A DNA stretch of 64,000 nucleotides from NCBI GenBank assembly GCA_963995505.1, contig OZ023185.1, positions 14,891,691 through 14,955,690 on the forward strand. Direction: 5' to 3'. This stretch comes from Hypericum androsaemum. Its lineage: Eukaryota > Streptophyta > Magnoliopsida > Malpighiales > Hypericaceae. The notes beneath the pieces were generated by a model. The model was not told the origin of the DNA and did no database searches. It worked only from the letters and a program-made list of their open reading frames with translations. Below, one piece after another: positions 35,954 to 45,403 of the stretch (its first letter is position 1; each line of letters starts with the position of its first letter). Both the position numbers and the translations under genes were made by a program.

Positions 35954-36340
35954 TATTTTTTATTATTAAAGGAAAAAGTGTAAAATAATTTTTTACATAG
36001 ATCCACAAATTTGAATTTAGTTTGGGACGTTGACATAACAATAGTAGTAATTAAAGAGACCACATTATCATAGACACTTTATTATGTAACAAAAACTATC
36101 AATTTTATTTCCTTGCCAAAATAAATCAAGGTTACTCCTACTCTCAAAATGATACTTAATTTTTTTTCGCTTAAATTGATGATTTTTTGTGAGATAAAAT
36201 AGTGTTCGGATTGTACCCTTATACGAACAAAATAATTGTCCATTTTGACGAAGTTTGATTGAGTGCTGACAAGTAAGAGCTCGATAGTACCTGCTGCCCT
36301 CCAATCTGGACTGTTGATTTCGAGGGGACCGCACGCTTGC

Positions 36341-36534
36341 ACATCAAACGACTTGAGATCGGGCCACGAGCGACAGACTAGGTGAACAGAAATACAGTCT
36401 GTCGAATCTGTTCAATGCTCCATTCACCGTTCACCGCCCCGGAAATTTCGAGAGCTCAGCTCTGTTCATCGTCCGAGAAACCTAGAGAGTCGTCTCCAGA
36501 AATGGCAAAGGAAAGCGGCTACTGGCTAATTTTA
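36341..36534. other. Spacer between the duplicated units
   Basis: Short stretch with no frame; duplication borders are approximate to within about 100 bases. Confidence 0.4.
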
Positions 36535-37179
36535 TATCATGTTTAACCGACTAATTTTAAATCAATTAATAACGTAATTTTCACTTTCTCTCTGTTTTTT
36601 TTTCCTCTTTTGTCAATTGTTTGCCTCGTAAAGAATTTGCATTTAGGTCTCGACGTTCTTCTTGTGTAGCAATTAAGATATCTGGATTTTTAATTGAACG
36701 ATCAAGCTCATGGAGCCATCACAAACAGACCTCCAATATGGTTGGAAGTCGTGATTTTCTTCTCTATATCATGAGATCCCTGGCTATTTTTTTTCGTTTC
36801 TCTATGTTCTAAGTAAGGGTGACCTTCCTAATTCGTAGAATATTTTTTAGAAAAATGAGAGACCTCTATTAATTTATCAAACGTCCACAAAAATTTGCGA
36901 ATTTTCAATCAAACCTTTTCCATTTGGAGAAACGTTATTATCATAGTTTAATGAAAATTCTCGCATTCAAATTTAATAAGCACCCAATCAGTCTCTTCGC
37001 GTCACCTTTTTTTATGTGTTGAGCACCCATGGCCATGACATTCCCTTATTAATACAAGCAGAAATACACAGGAAGAAAACGAAGGAAACCACCTCGGAAT
37101 TTTCTTTTCCATGACGTTATTGTAGCACGCACAACGAAGGCGAGCCTCTCCAATTACATAATAAAAACTTCAACTGATA

Positions 37180-37276
37180 CTACAAGGGCTGGCTAACCAC
37201 GGATGGTGGCACGAGCCTTCTAAAGACACGGAAGGGGATTGTCTCCGGTGCTAGGTCCGGCCGGTGGCACGGGCCA
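37180..37276 (-). pseudogene. Decayed IDA-like motifs downstream of gene B stop codon
   Basis: Right after the TGA of gene B the same frame reads VPPAGPSTGDNPLPCL and stops. A base further, out of frame, RRLVPPSVV follows. These are weathered copies of the VPPSGPS core, showing a longer ancestral array. Unit A has the matching relic VPAAGPSTGHNPPP. Confidence 0.7.
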
Positions 37277-37597
37277 TCATTGATGGCAACATGGTGTCGG
37301 AGGGGGTTCTTTGCGGCTAGGTCCGGATGGTGGCACGGGCACTCCTTTAGGCTTCATGGAAAAAATGCCTGGAGGCACAGGGGGATGTTCAGTGCTGGGT
37401 CCGGATGGTGGCACGGGTCCTTTAGGCAACATGGCACCCAGGCCCGAAGGGGTTGGAGGGTGCCATGTCACGGTCTGGCCGATGTTGAACTGGACGTGAC
37501 TGTTCAGCTCATTCCAGTTCAACTGTCGCGCTCCAAAGGAGACATGGACGAAGAGCACTAGTCCAAGCGAGAGAGCGAGCATGCGAGGTTTCATCAT
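37277..37597 (-). CDS. IDA-like (IDL) secreted peptide precursor B with two core motifs
   Basis: The 106-residue precursor starts with a signal peptide (1-22, hydrophobic LALSLGLVLFVHVSFGA). A variable region (23-55) follows, then two core motifs: LPKGPVPPSGPSTEH (57-71) and KPKGVPVPPSGPSRKEP (82-98), joined by PPVPPGIFSM. The Arabidopsis IDA family has one C-terminal motif of the type LPKG-x-PIPPSAPSKRHN; the mature peptide is bound by HAESA-type receptor kinases and drives organ shedding and lateral root emergence. The resemblance is strong in LPKG and PPSGPS but the His-Asn end is missing in both motifs, so receptor binding is uncertain. It is intronless, as usual for IDA genes. TATA box at 37651-37657. 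ATG at 37597 is followed by a second in-frame ATG. An intact frame argues for a working gene. Confidence 0.82.
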   Translation of the reverse strand: MMKPRMLALSLGLVLFVHVSFGARQLNWNELNSHVQFNIGQTVTWHPPTPSGLGAMLPKGPVPPSGPSTEHPPVPPGIFSMKPKGVPVPPSGPSRKEPPPTPCCHQ

Positions 37598-37650
37598 TTG
37601 GTTTTAGGATACGAGGTGTTAAGTGCCGTCTTATGGAGGAGGGGACTACA

Positions 37651-37657
37651 ATTTATA
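37651..37657 (-). promoter_or_regulatory. TATA box of IDA-like gene B
   Basis: The minus strand reads CCCTATAAATTGTAG, 54 bases upstream of the ATG. Confidence 0.65.
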
Positions 37658-39400
37658 GGGGGCAGAAATTTGAGCGAAATCTAGAAGATTGTATTGGTCA
37701 ATTTTATTTTATTTTATTTTGGTAGAATTGTATTGGTCAATTGATGCCACACCTTTACTAAGTTGCCAAATTTAAATGGTAAGAGAATTGTAAATAAGAT
37801 CCAACAGAATCTTGTCCGTAGATATTTCAGCAATAGCAAAAAAATTATCAAAATAAATATCCGGCTGTCCCAACAAGAAATACATGCAATCCAGGATTCT
37901 TAACACACTACACTCGCTAATCACCAAATAAGGAATGTAAGGTGTATACATTTATGGCATTGAAAAATAAAGAATGGTGATAATATGGAATGTTGACTGC
38001 TAATTAATGTTTTATTCATTAAATTAATTATGGAATGTTCAATGAGTTGGCATTTCTATCAAAGAGTTTCTTGGATAAGTATCTCGAGGTTTTGGTAATG
38101 TTTATGAAATATGAAATAGTAATTAATGTTTTATTTATTATAGAAATTTCCAAAAAAGGCGTTATAGTTTTAATCAAATCCAAACCAATGAATGTAACTT
38201 GTACACATATATGTGAACGGAGAATAAAGGAACGGTAATAAATGTTTAATTCATTAAATGAAATATGTGCTGTTCTGTAAGTTGGCACCTATGTTAAAGA
38301 GTTTTTAAATGATATATTACGAGTTATTTGGTTAGTTCAATTATATGTGGAATGGTAATTAATATTTTAATTACTAAGGAAGAAGTCAAAAATATATCGC
38401 AGTTTATTCAAAGAGAAAAAATGTCGCGTTTTGAAAAAAAAATCATTTGATGTATTGTGATTGCAACTGTTATCCAAATATAATTCTTTTTGGTAAGCTA
38501 ATTTTATTTATATACCCGGTTGTCCAATCCCCATGTATAAATATGTGGTTGTGGTCATAAATCTCATCAAAATACTACCACAATAAAAATAGTAGAAAAC
38601 CTGCAATAGAGAAAAATATGGCACCACTAAAATATGACTCAACATCCCATAGCATACCCTGGTTTACAATGATCGATTGATTATGATCAAACAAATTCAA
38701 TAGTTACAATATGTAACTTCGTGAATTGACAGTTTATTGCACCGAATCCAAATATAAAAACAAATGTTGATTACATGCATTTCTCATGTAGTTTGCCCAA
38801 ATCAACTATTTTTGTGGGTGGAAAAGGAAGAATCAGCATCTCTCAGTTACTCTCTGCCTCGTGAAAATGGATGGATTCTATATGTTATCAAAATAGTTTT
38901 TTTTTACAGGTGAATGTTTTACATTTAACTGTGTTAATTATGCTTCATAGATACCCTAATTTAAATTCACTTTGGGACGTTGACATATTAAATGTAGTAG
39001 TTATAGAGACCACATTATCGTGGATACTTTATTATCTAACAAAAAATATCAATTTGATTTCCTTTAAAAAATAAATTAAGGTTACTCCTGCTCTGAAAAT
39101 GATACTCTAATTTTTTTGGAAGGATATAGAGAATTTTTTGCAAGATAAAAGAGTATATATGAGTCTATGACGATGTAGTATTTTAATTAATATTTTTACT
39201 TACAATTATATCACAATTAGAGGTATCATACAAGTATCTGTTTTTATTTAAACAACAAATAAAAATACAGAACCCTAAATGGTACTTTTGTTTAAACGAC
39301 CAATTTTTTGGATTTGACCAAAATCACACATAATCTCTCCAGATTGTACCCTTTTACGAACAAAGTGGTAATCCATTCTGACATGCTTTGTCCTTTCACA

Positions 39401-40675
39401 GAAACTGTGATCATGGTTATACAATACTGCTCGACTATCGCAATGTAAAGGCGTTGCCCACCGATGCAAGTATGACTGGATGGATACAGATCCGTCCTTA
39501 AATTTGAGTTGGAAGAGATCGAATCTTAATACCATCAAGATTTCAGGAATTTAGGTCAACCCACCTAAATTTTTATTTGACAAAAATAAAGCCGTTGTCC
39601 TCTCATACTTTGTTCGTAACTCCGACATCAGCCACCGAAGCTACGCGAGTTCTCATTCTGCCATATAATATTAATAAAATATGCCAATTCCAAAAAAATA
39701 CCCACCGAAGCTAATTTGTTTCATTGACAGTAATGCCCATGGCTCGATATTTAGTCTAAGCATGTACAAATTTTGAGGCAGTATCATAAGAAACTGACGA
39801 AGATTCCTTTTACCCAGATCTGCATTCATCGGCACCGAGCCAAGCCATAAGAAAGCGCTAAATAAGGAAAATGTCTCAGCAAAAGGTTCCAAGCTACTGG
39901 GAATTGGTATAAGAACGAGGTGGAAACTAACTAACCGGAAAATGCCAGCAAGATAACACATGAAGGAGAACAAAATCACAAGGGTCCATAAGCTGGGGAG
40001 AAACCTGGATGCTCCCATTTCAGAGCTGCACATTTTCAGCTATTTCAGTAACTGAAGGAGGCTCGCCCGGAAAACTTCTGGGCATTATATCATGAACAAA
40101 TGTTGCAAGTTCAGACGTGGTTCGAAAAAAGCGAAACCAATGTTGCTTAGACTGATGCTTAATTCATTGCAGTGGTTGATAATAAAGGAAATGAAAGCAA
40201 CCAAAATAACATGCATTCAAGCTTGTCTGAAGAGCAATAAGATAAACTCGATCTTTAAGGTATCAGCTTCAGACTAACCAAAGCAGCCCCCTATTTCAAC
40301 GAACCACGAGTCTAATTTAGAAAGAAAAAAAAAGGAAAGTTACCGAGGTATTGCTAACTTGAACAAAATAGATTCTGTAGGAGTCAAAAGTTTGAGTTTG
40401 TTCAAAGAAACTAGCGGATAAGCTATGTGAATAGTAAGGTCATTGGCACTAATGAGGTATACTAATAACCCAAATCAACAGAACAGGCACCATCTTATAG
40501 CATTGGATCATAACCTAATCCATGTTAACAAGCAGAAATGTCACAACTTGCACAAAGGACTGATACAACCAAGTTCGAAAATTAGGTAATTTCATCATTA
40601 CATGTTGATGTTTGGCACAGAATAAGGTTACTCGAGGAGAAAGGCACAGCTAGTGTACCTCAAAGTTTTAAGGAT
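39401..40675. other. Gene-free stretch downstream of the PPR gene
   Basis: Contains the likely 3' UTR of the PPR gene on the minus strand and AT-rich sequence. A hydrophobic 120-codon frame at 39671-40033 (minus) has no recognisable domain and is not called. Confidence 0.4.
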
Positions 40676-42382
40676 TTAGGAGCAGTCAAGTTTCTCGTCA
40701 TTGCTGCTCGTCGGAGTATCGTCCATTAATGACTTGTAAGTTTCTTCAGACCAATTGCAATGCTCTTTAACTAACATCAAAATCTCCTCTGCAACTTTAG
40801 CGTCCCCTTCGTCTTTCAAATATTGAATAGATGTGGCGAATGAACAGAAGAATCTAGGTCTCCATCCTGAGTTGCTTTCCAGAATTGTTTGTTTCAGAGC
40901 TTCTGCTAGCTTATCCTTCTGATGGGCAACATAGTAAGCCATTGCTAAACGATCCCACGCGCTTGCATCAGGCTTCCTCCCGTTTTCTTTCAATTTTTCA
41001 AAGTACATCTCCGCCTTTTCCCAAAGACCCTTCTTTGCACAAGCAGTAACCATCAAACTTGGAATCCTTTTATCAAAAGATCTCTTCCCGGAATCCCACT
41101 CCTTCCAGATCTCCTCAGCACCATCAAAGTCATCCAGTTTGACCAATGAGCTAATCATACTAGCGTAGCTCGAGTTGTAGAACTTGCCATGTCCTTTACA
41201 CAATCCCCAAATCCGATAGATTTCGTCTTTATTCCCTAAAGAAGCGTATGAAGTGATAAGTATTTCATAAGCAAGCCTTCTGGAGAAACTGCCAACAATT
41301 CTCTCTGACTTCTTCAACATTGACAAAGCTTTCTCAGTGAGGCCTACTCTCAGATAAGCTGTTGCCATAACAACATAGGTACCCCAATCCACGAAAGTTC
41401 TAGAATCAGGATCAGCTTCCATTGTCTCCAGGAGCTTCTCCATTTCTTGAATACTTGAAGTGGCTGCATAGGCGTTCAACCGAATGGTGTATGTCACTGC
41501 ATCACATTTGATGCCTGCTTCTTTCATCTCATGAATCAGGTCGTCCAGCTTCTCATACACACCCATCTGAGAATAGAGCTTAAGCATCACGTTATATGAC
41601 AATGAGCCCATCCGAAACCCCAATTCTCTCATCTTCTGCATGACGGCCTCAGCCTCTGCCAGACGCTTATGATTCGCGTAACAATTCAACAGAGCGCCGT
41701 ACAGCTGCATTTCTCTTGAATCTTCGGGAATGCTCTCGAAATAATCCAGAGCATTCTTGAGTCCACTAACTTTACAGATCAAATCCAATCGAACGGCATA
41801 ATCTCCACTGGATGCACTGTACTCCTTCTGCTTCCCCATCCATTCCGAAATCTGCAAAAACACCGCAAAATTACACGGAAAAGTCCCCAATTAGTGCATC
41901 ATCAAAACTGAAAACCCCCAATCCAACAACCATGATATCAACATAAAGACACACTCTTTTGAAGCTCTAATCCAATGCAAACCCTAGGCAAAACCCGAAA
42001 TCGAAAAAAGAAAAAAGGAAGCCCCTTTTCATTACATTGATCTACAAAACAACTAACACTAGGAAATTAGAGAGAGTGAGAGAAAGGGGCAAACGGGGAC
42101 CTCGAGAGCTTGGATAAACCGACGATGGGTCCGGAGCACGCGGATCAGAGTCTTGAGCTCCAGCTGGGAGACCTCGGGGCCCCGCTGCCGCCATTCCTCG
42201 ATAATGGGTACGACGGGGGTCTTTATACCTTTGGTCAGGATGATCCTACGTTGGAGAGATTCCGGAGTACGGGGAGAGGAGAACGGTGGGACGGGGTCGG
42301 CGGCGGAGAACGAGAGGGACCTCACCAGAACGGAGAGGAGGTGGCGCCGGCGGCAAGGGTCTGGCCGGAGGACGTGGATCAT
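40676..42382 (-). CDS. P-type pentatricopeptide repeat protein, probably mitochondrial
   Basis: Two exons: 42382-42101 (94 codons) and 41851-40676 (391 codons plus stop), joined in phase 0 across a 249-base GT-AG intron (CTCGAG/GTCCCC ... TGCAG/ATTTCG). The 485-residue protein starts with an Arg- and Ser-rich, acid-poor leader (MIHVLRPDPCRRRHLLSVLV), fitting mitochondrial import. P-type PPR motifs follow in tandem, for example LYGALLNCYANHKRLAEAEA and SYNVMLKLYSQMGVYEKLDD, then further copies to about residue 430. No E or DYW tail is present. PPR proteins bind organellar RNA and act in its processing or translation; the target is unknown. It resembles the short mitochondrial P-type group of Arabidopsis (At1g02370-like). 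The start at 42382 is chosen because the upstream frame lacks conservation-like features. Confidence 0.88.
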
Positions 42383-43306
42383 CCCGGAAATATCGGAGGG
42401 GAGGAAATGGGAAAAAGGGGGAAGCTTTGTGTTTGGGTTAACCAGGGTTTTGTGTTTTTGTTTGTTTGCGTCGAGCAGAATTTGCAGTTTGGTCCTGAGA
42501 TTCTTTCTTGGTTGGGATTCAGGTCCCTTTATTTTTAATTTGAACAATTTAGTCCTTTAAGTCAGTTTTTCCACAATGAGTTCGGTGGACAATGCACAAG
42601 TTGAGGAGCAGAATTTTGCGGGGACACCTGCTGATACAGTGGTAGTTGAGCTGGTCTCCGGGGAAAACATCTCGCCTCTTGTGCACTCTTCACGTCCAGG
42701 ACGGATTGTTAGTGAGAAGCAAGATGACTTGATTGGTTTGGCAGGTTTGGATGGTTTTTTACATGATCCGGGTGGTTCGAGGTCGCGGGACATCGACTTC
42801 GCGGGTAGGGTTTACACCAACAAAATCCCATCTTCCCTAAGCCATGAACAGCTCTCAAGACACTGATGGTGTTTTCTTCTTGTTTATAAGTCTGATCAAT
42901 TGAATATATCATGTAAACTTTAATCCGGATCATCATTTAACTTCAACAGAGCTATCAAAAGGAAATGCAGAATTAACAAGTCATTTTATGAAATATCTGC
43001 ACTTATGAGTACATTCGATGAATTCCATCACGTTCATACTTTTCATCACAGATGAAAATTGGTTTTGGTCCAAATTTAACCGACTTGAACTCCCTGAGAT
43101 CTCGAATTAGAGGCTTACAAAATAAATATATATATAATATCATTGAGAGAGCTATTTTACATAGAGTCGAACAACATTTAACTCTCGTATAATCATCATC
43201 AAAGAATAATCAACAAATATATCTGTGCTCTTAAGCTGAAAAGAATCTATTCCCATCTAGCATAAACGAATATTGTAACCTTTCTCCAAGTACACAAACA
43301 AAGACA
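42383..43306. other. Intergenic stretch upstream of PPR gene
   Basis: Holds the PPR promoter/leader. A 96-codon plus-strand frame at 42576-42866 has no domain I recognise and is not called. The rest is AT-rich. Confidence 0.4.
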
Positions 43307-43537
43307 TCAGTTGACGCCAGGGCTCGGTCCGGACGGTGGCACGGGCGATCCTTTCGGCAACATCGCAGCAAGGTCCCTAAGCCTGGCCGCCATCTTATGA
43401 TCATCATCGGGCATTGGCCTTGCAGGACAACATTCCACGAGAAAGGAACAAAATATAGCAAGAACAACCGCCAAACACACCAACTTCTTGCACCTCTGGT
43501 AATAACTTGGACAACCCATTATTTTTCTGACTTGCAA
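43307..43537 (-). CDS. IDA-like (IDL) secreted peptide precursor C
   Basis: A 76-residue precursor: basic start, hydrophobic signal segment KKLVCLAVVLAIFCSFLVEC (about 17-36), short acidic middle (MPDDDHKMAARLRD) and a single C-terminal core LAAMLPKGSPVPPSGPSPGVN. The core matches the IDA layout (LPKG, PPSxPS, C-terminal Asn), and the chain ends exactly with it, as in canonical IDA/IDL precursors; here GVN replaces RHN. A second ATG (43519, MGCPSYY) would also leave the signal peptide intact. A long TA tract at 43578-43594 may be the TATA region. Intronless. Gene D lies about 950 bases further upstream in the same orientation. Confidence 0.85.
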   Translation of the reverse strand: MQVRKIMGCPSYYQRCKKLVCLAVVLAIFCSFLVECCPARPMPDDDHKMAARLRDLAAMLPKGSPVPPSGPSPGVN

Positions 43538-43594
43538 CTAACTAACTTTTTTAGAGTAAGTGCATGTGTTTGTGTGTGTATATATATATATATA

Positions 43595-44489
43595 AGGAGA
43601 GTGGCCGCCGGCTTGGAAACTGAGATTTTGTGCAGTTGTTCTGAACTAAACCTGCCGTCTGGGTGAGAATTTGAGTTCGGAAAGGGCCGGTTGGTTTTAT
43701 ATCAGATGAACAAATGGATAAGGAAGGAACAGTTCTTAGTTTCTGCTCCTTTAAACAATTGACTTTGGATAATTAACTCCAGGAGGTTGTTGGTGGGTCA
43801 CCGTCACCTTAGGCGTCACACAAGTTGACTTGTTATTGTTTATATGAAAATTCCTAAGGTTTTTTTTGGTTTTTTTTGTGGCATGTAATGGACTAATTAA
43901 AGGATAACTGGCCTAGTCTCAGGTGCAATGTTTCAGGTTCGTGCACTTGCATACGAACACGTCAACTTCCTCCAACGAGAATTATTTGGATGTCAAGTTT
44001 GATGCTTGGCAAAAAACTAAAAGGAAATTTGATGCAGTTGATCCGATTGTTCACACGAAATGTGCAAGAAAAAACTGTTGGATAATTTGGTGAGAGAACG
44101 AAAAAATCAATCTGAATCGCGTAGGAGACGCTGTCTTTAATAACCAATTTACCAAGAGTGTCGGTTCTGCAGGATAAAACGTGACTAAACTAAAAAGGAC
44201 AATATTAGAAAGTAACCAAGGAAAAGCAAGATAGAAATTATCTAATCTCACACAAAGGTGTTGCCAACTACGGTCTTATACAGTGAGAATGATTAAAATC
44301 ATTTAAAACATTTAAATAAATTGGCGTTAATGTTACCATTACGAAAATTTATTTGTATTAAAAATATTAAACTTTTGAAATACCATAATTTTCCAACAGA
44401 AACAACAATCTTGGCAAGAAAATCATGCACCCACCATAACAAAATTTCCGAAGATCATTGACCACGAGTGTATTTTACACGATAACACA
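43595..44489. other. Intergenic stretch between IDA-like genes C and D
   Basis: AT-rich, with no credible frame. It should hold the promoter of gene C. Confidence 0.4.
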
Positions 44490-44732
44490 TCAATGGACAA
44501 CACCAGGGCTAGGTCCGGAAGGTGGGACGGGTCCCTTTGGCAACATTGCAGCAAGGTCCTGATGTGAATTGTGTTGAGAGCTCGGCGCGGACGGTGGCTC
44601 GGTCGCATGATCATTGTCCGGATTGACGGGGTCCCCTGTCTCGACCAGGTCCTGCCATTGCTGCCGGGCCAAGGAGCCACGCTGAACGAGAAGCAGAAGC
44701 CCAAGTAAGATTATAAGGTGAGGTTTAACCAT
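44490..44732 (-). CDS. IDA-like (IDL) secreted peptide precursor D with two different motifs
   Basis: An 80-residue precursor: signal peptide 1-22 (LIILLGLLLLVQRGSLA), variable part with NPDNDH, then TEPPSAPSSQHN (44-55) and a C-terminal LPKGPVPPSGPSPGVVH (64-80). The first motif resembles the core of Arabidopsis IDA (PPSAPSKRHN) in eight of ten positions including the final His-Asn; the second is the local family type. Genes A and B share the ARQ cleavage-site region (A: FAARQLN, B: FGARQLN, D: LARQQWQ), so D is their near relative. TATA box at 44805-44811. Intronless and intact. Confidence 0.83.
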   Translation of the reverse strand: MVKPHLIILLGLLLLVQRGSLARQQWQDLVETGDPVNPDNDHATEPPSAPSSQHNSHQDLAAMLPKGPVPPSGPSPGVVH

Positions 44733-44804
44733 TTTATTCCACGTATTAATTGCTTTGGAATGTAAGGAAATTTGGGCAAAACTTGGTGAAAGGGGATGGC
44801 TACA

Positions 44805-44811
44805 ATTTATA
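44805..44811 (-). promoter_or_regulatory. TATA box of IDA-like gene D
   Basis: The minus strand reads CCTATAAATTGTAGCC, 73 bases upstream of the ATG, matching the TATA region of genes A and B. Confidence 0.6.
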
Positions 44812-45403
44812 GGAGATTTGGTGGAGGCAAGTGGGTGACAGACGCTTGATCAGAGAGGCTGCATGGCTACTACTTCGGCCTCGTGGTTTACACATCATGA
44901 GGGGAGTTCAGGCAAGTGTCGTATTAAAAACATGCAAGTTCTTAAAGAGGTCACGGAGTCGATGTTATCGAATCGAAGTTTTACGGTATAAACTACTCTA
45001 ATACAATCCGAATTTTAATGCAATTGGTAGAAAATCAAACCCACCTGAGTATGTTAAAAGCATACTCCAACAATACTCCAACAATGTGTCATTTGTCAAA
45101 TACAGAACTTAAGAAAGTCGCAAACTGATGTTATAAACAAATGTAGCAAAAATCAGTCTAATATCAACGGCCAAAGCACTTGCCATTTACCACAAATTGG
45201 CATGCCAACCTGTACACAATGTATACCCTACGCTAACCCTTTCAATACAGCTAACTGCCTAGTTACAGACTCCATAACCACCAGTGATCTTTACATCAGC
45301 ATTCGAGTCTATTAAGATTATTGAACTATTCTACAACCTACTAGACGAATCCTAGTCGACGAGGTGAAGTAGATACAGCGTTGAGAATCGAGATATATGC
45401 TGG
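44812..45403. other. Intergenic stretch between IDA-like D and the zinc-finger gene
   Basis: No credible frame. The last part is likely the 3' UTR of the minus-strand gene to the right. Confidence 0.4.

Larger units (their letters stand above)
22085..36340. repeat. Segmental duplication unit A (IDA-like locus with nested insertions)
   Basis: The non-inserted parts of this stretch align in order with 36535-39400. It holds six insertions missing from unit B: 22354-30563, 30841-31022, 31590-31956, 32512-34496, 34593-34887 and 34994-35953. Together they make up about 12 of its 14 kb. Unit B has about 550 bases of its own near 38400-38940. Confidence 0.85.
36535..39400. repeat. Segmental duplication unit B (IDA-like locus, empty sites)
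   Basis: It aligns with unit A from ACCGACTAATTTTAAAT at the left, through gene B, to the TTTGGGACGTTGACAT phrase (38966) and the TTGTACCC(T)TTTACGAAC phrase near 39346. It shows the pre-insertion state at all six insertion points of unit A. Confidence 0.85.

Noticed and set aside
39671..40033. 120-codon hydrophobic minus-strand frame
   Set aside because: No domain, no exon partners and no family resemblance; likely chance in AT-rich DNA next to the PPR gene.
42576..42866. 96-codon plus-strand frame upstream of the PPR gene
   Set aside because: Starts in a plausible place but has no recognisable motif, signal peptide or promoter; left out as unsupported.
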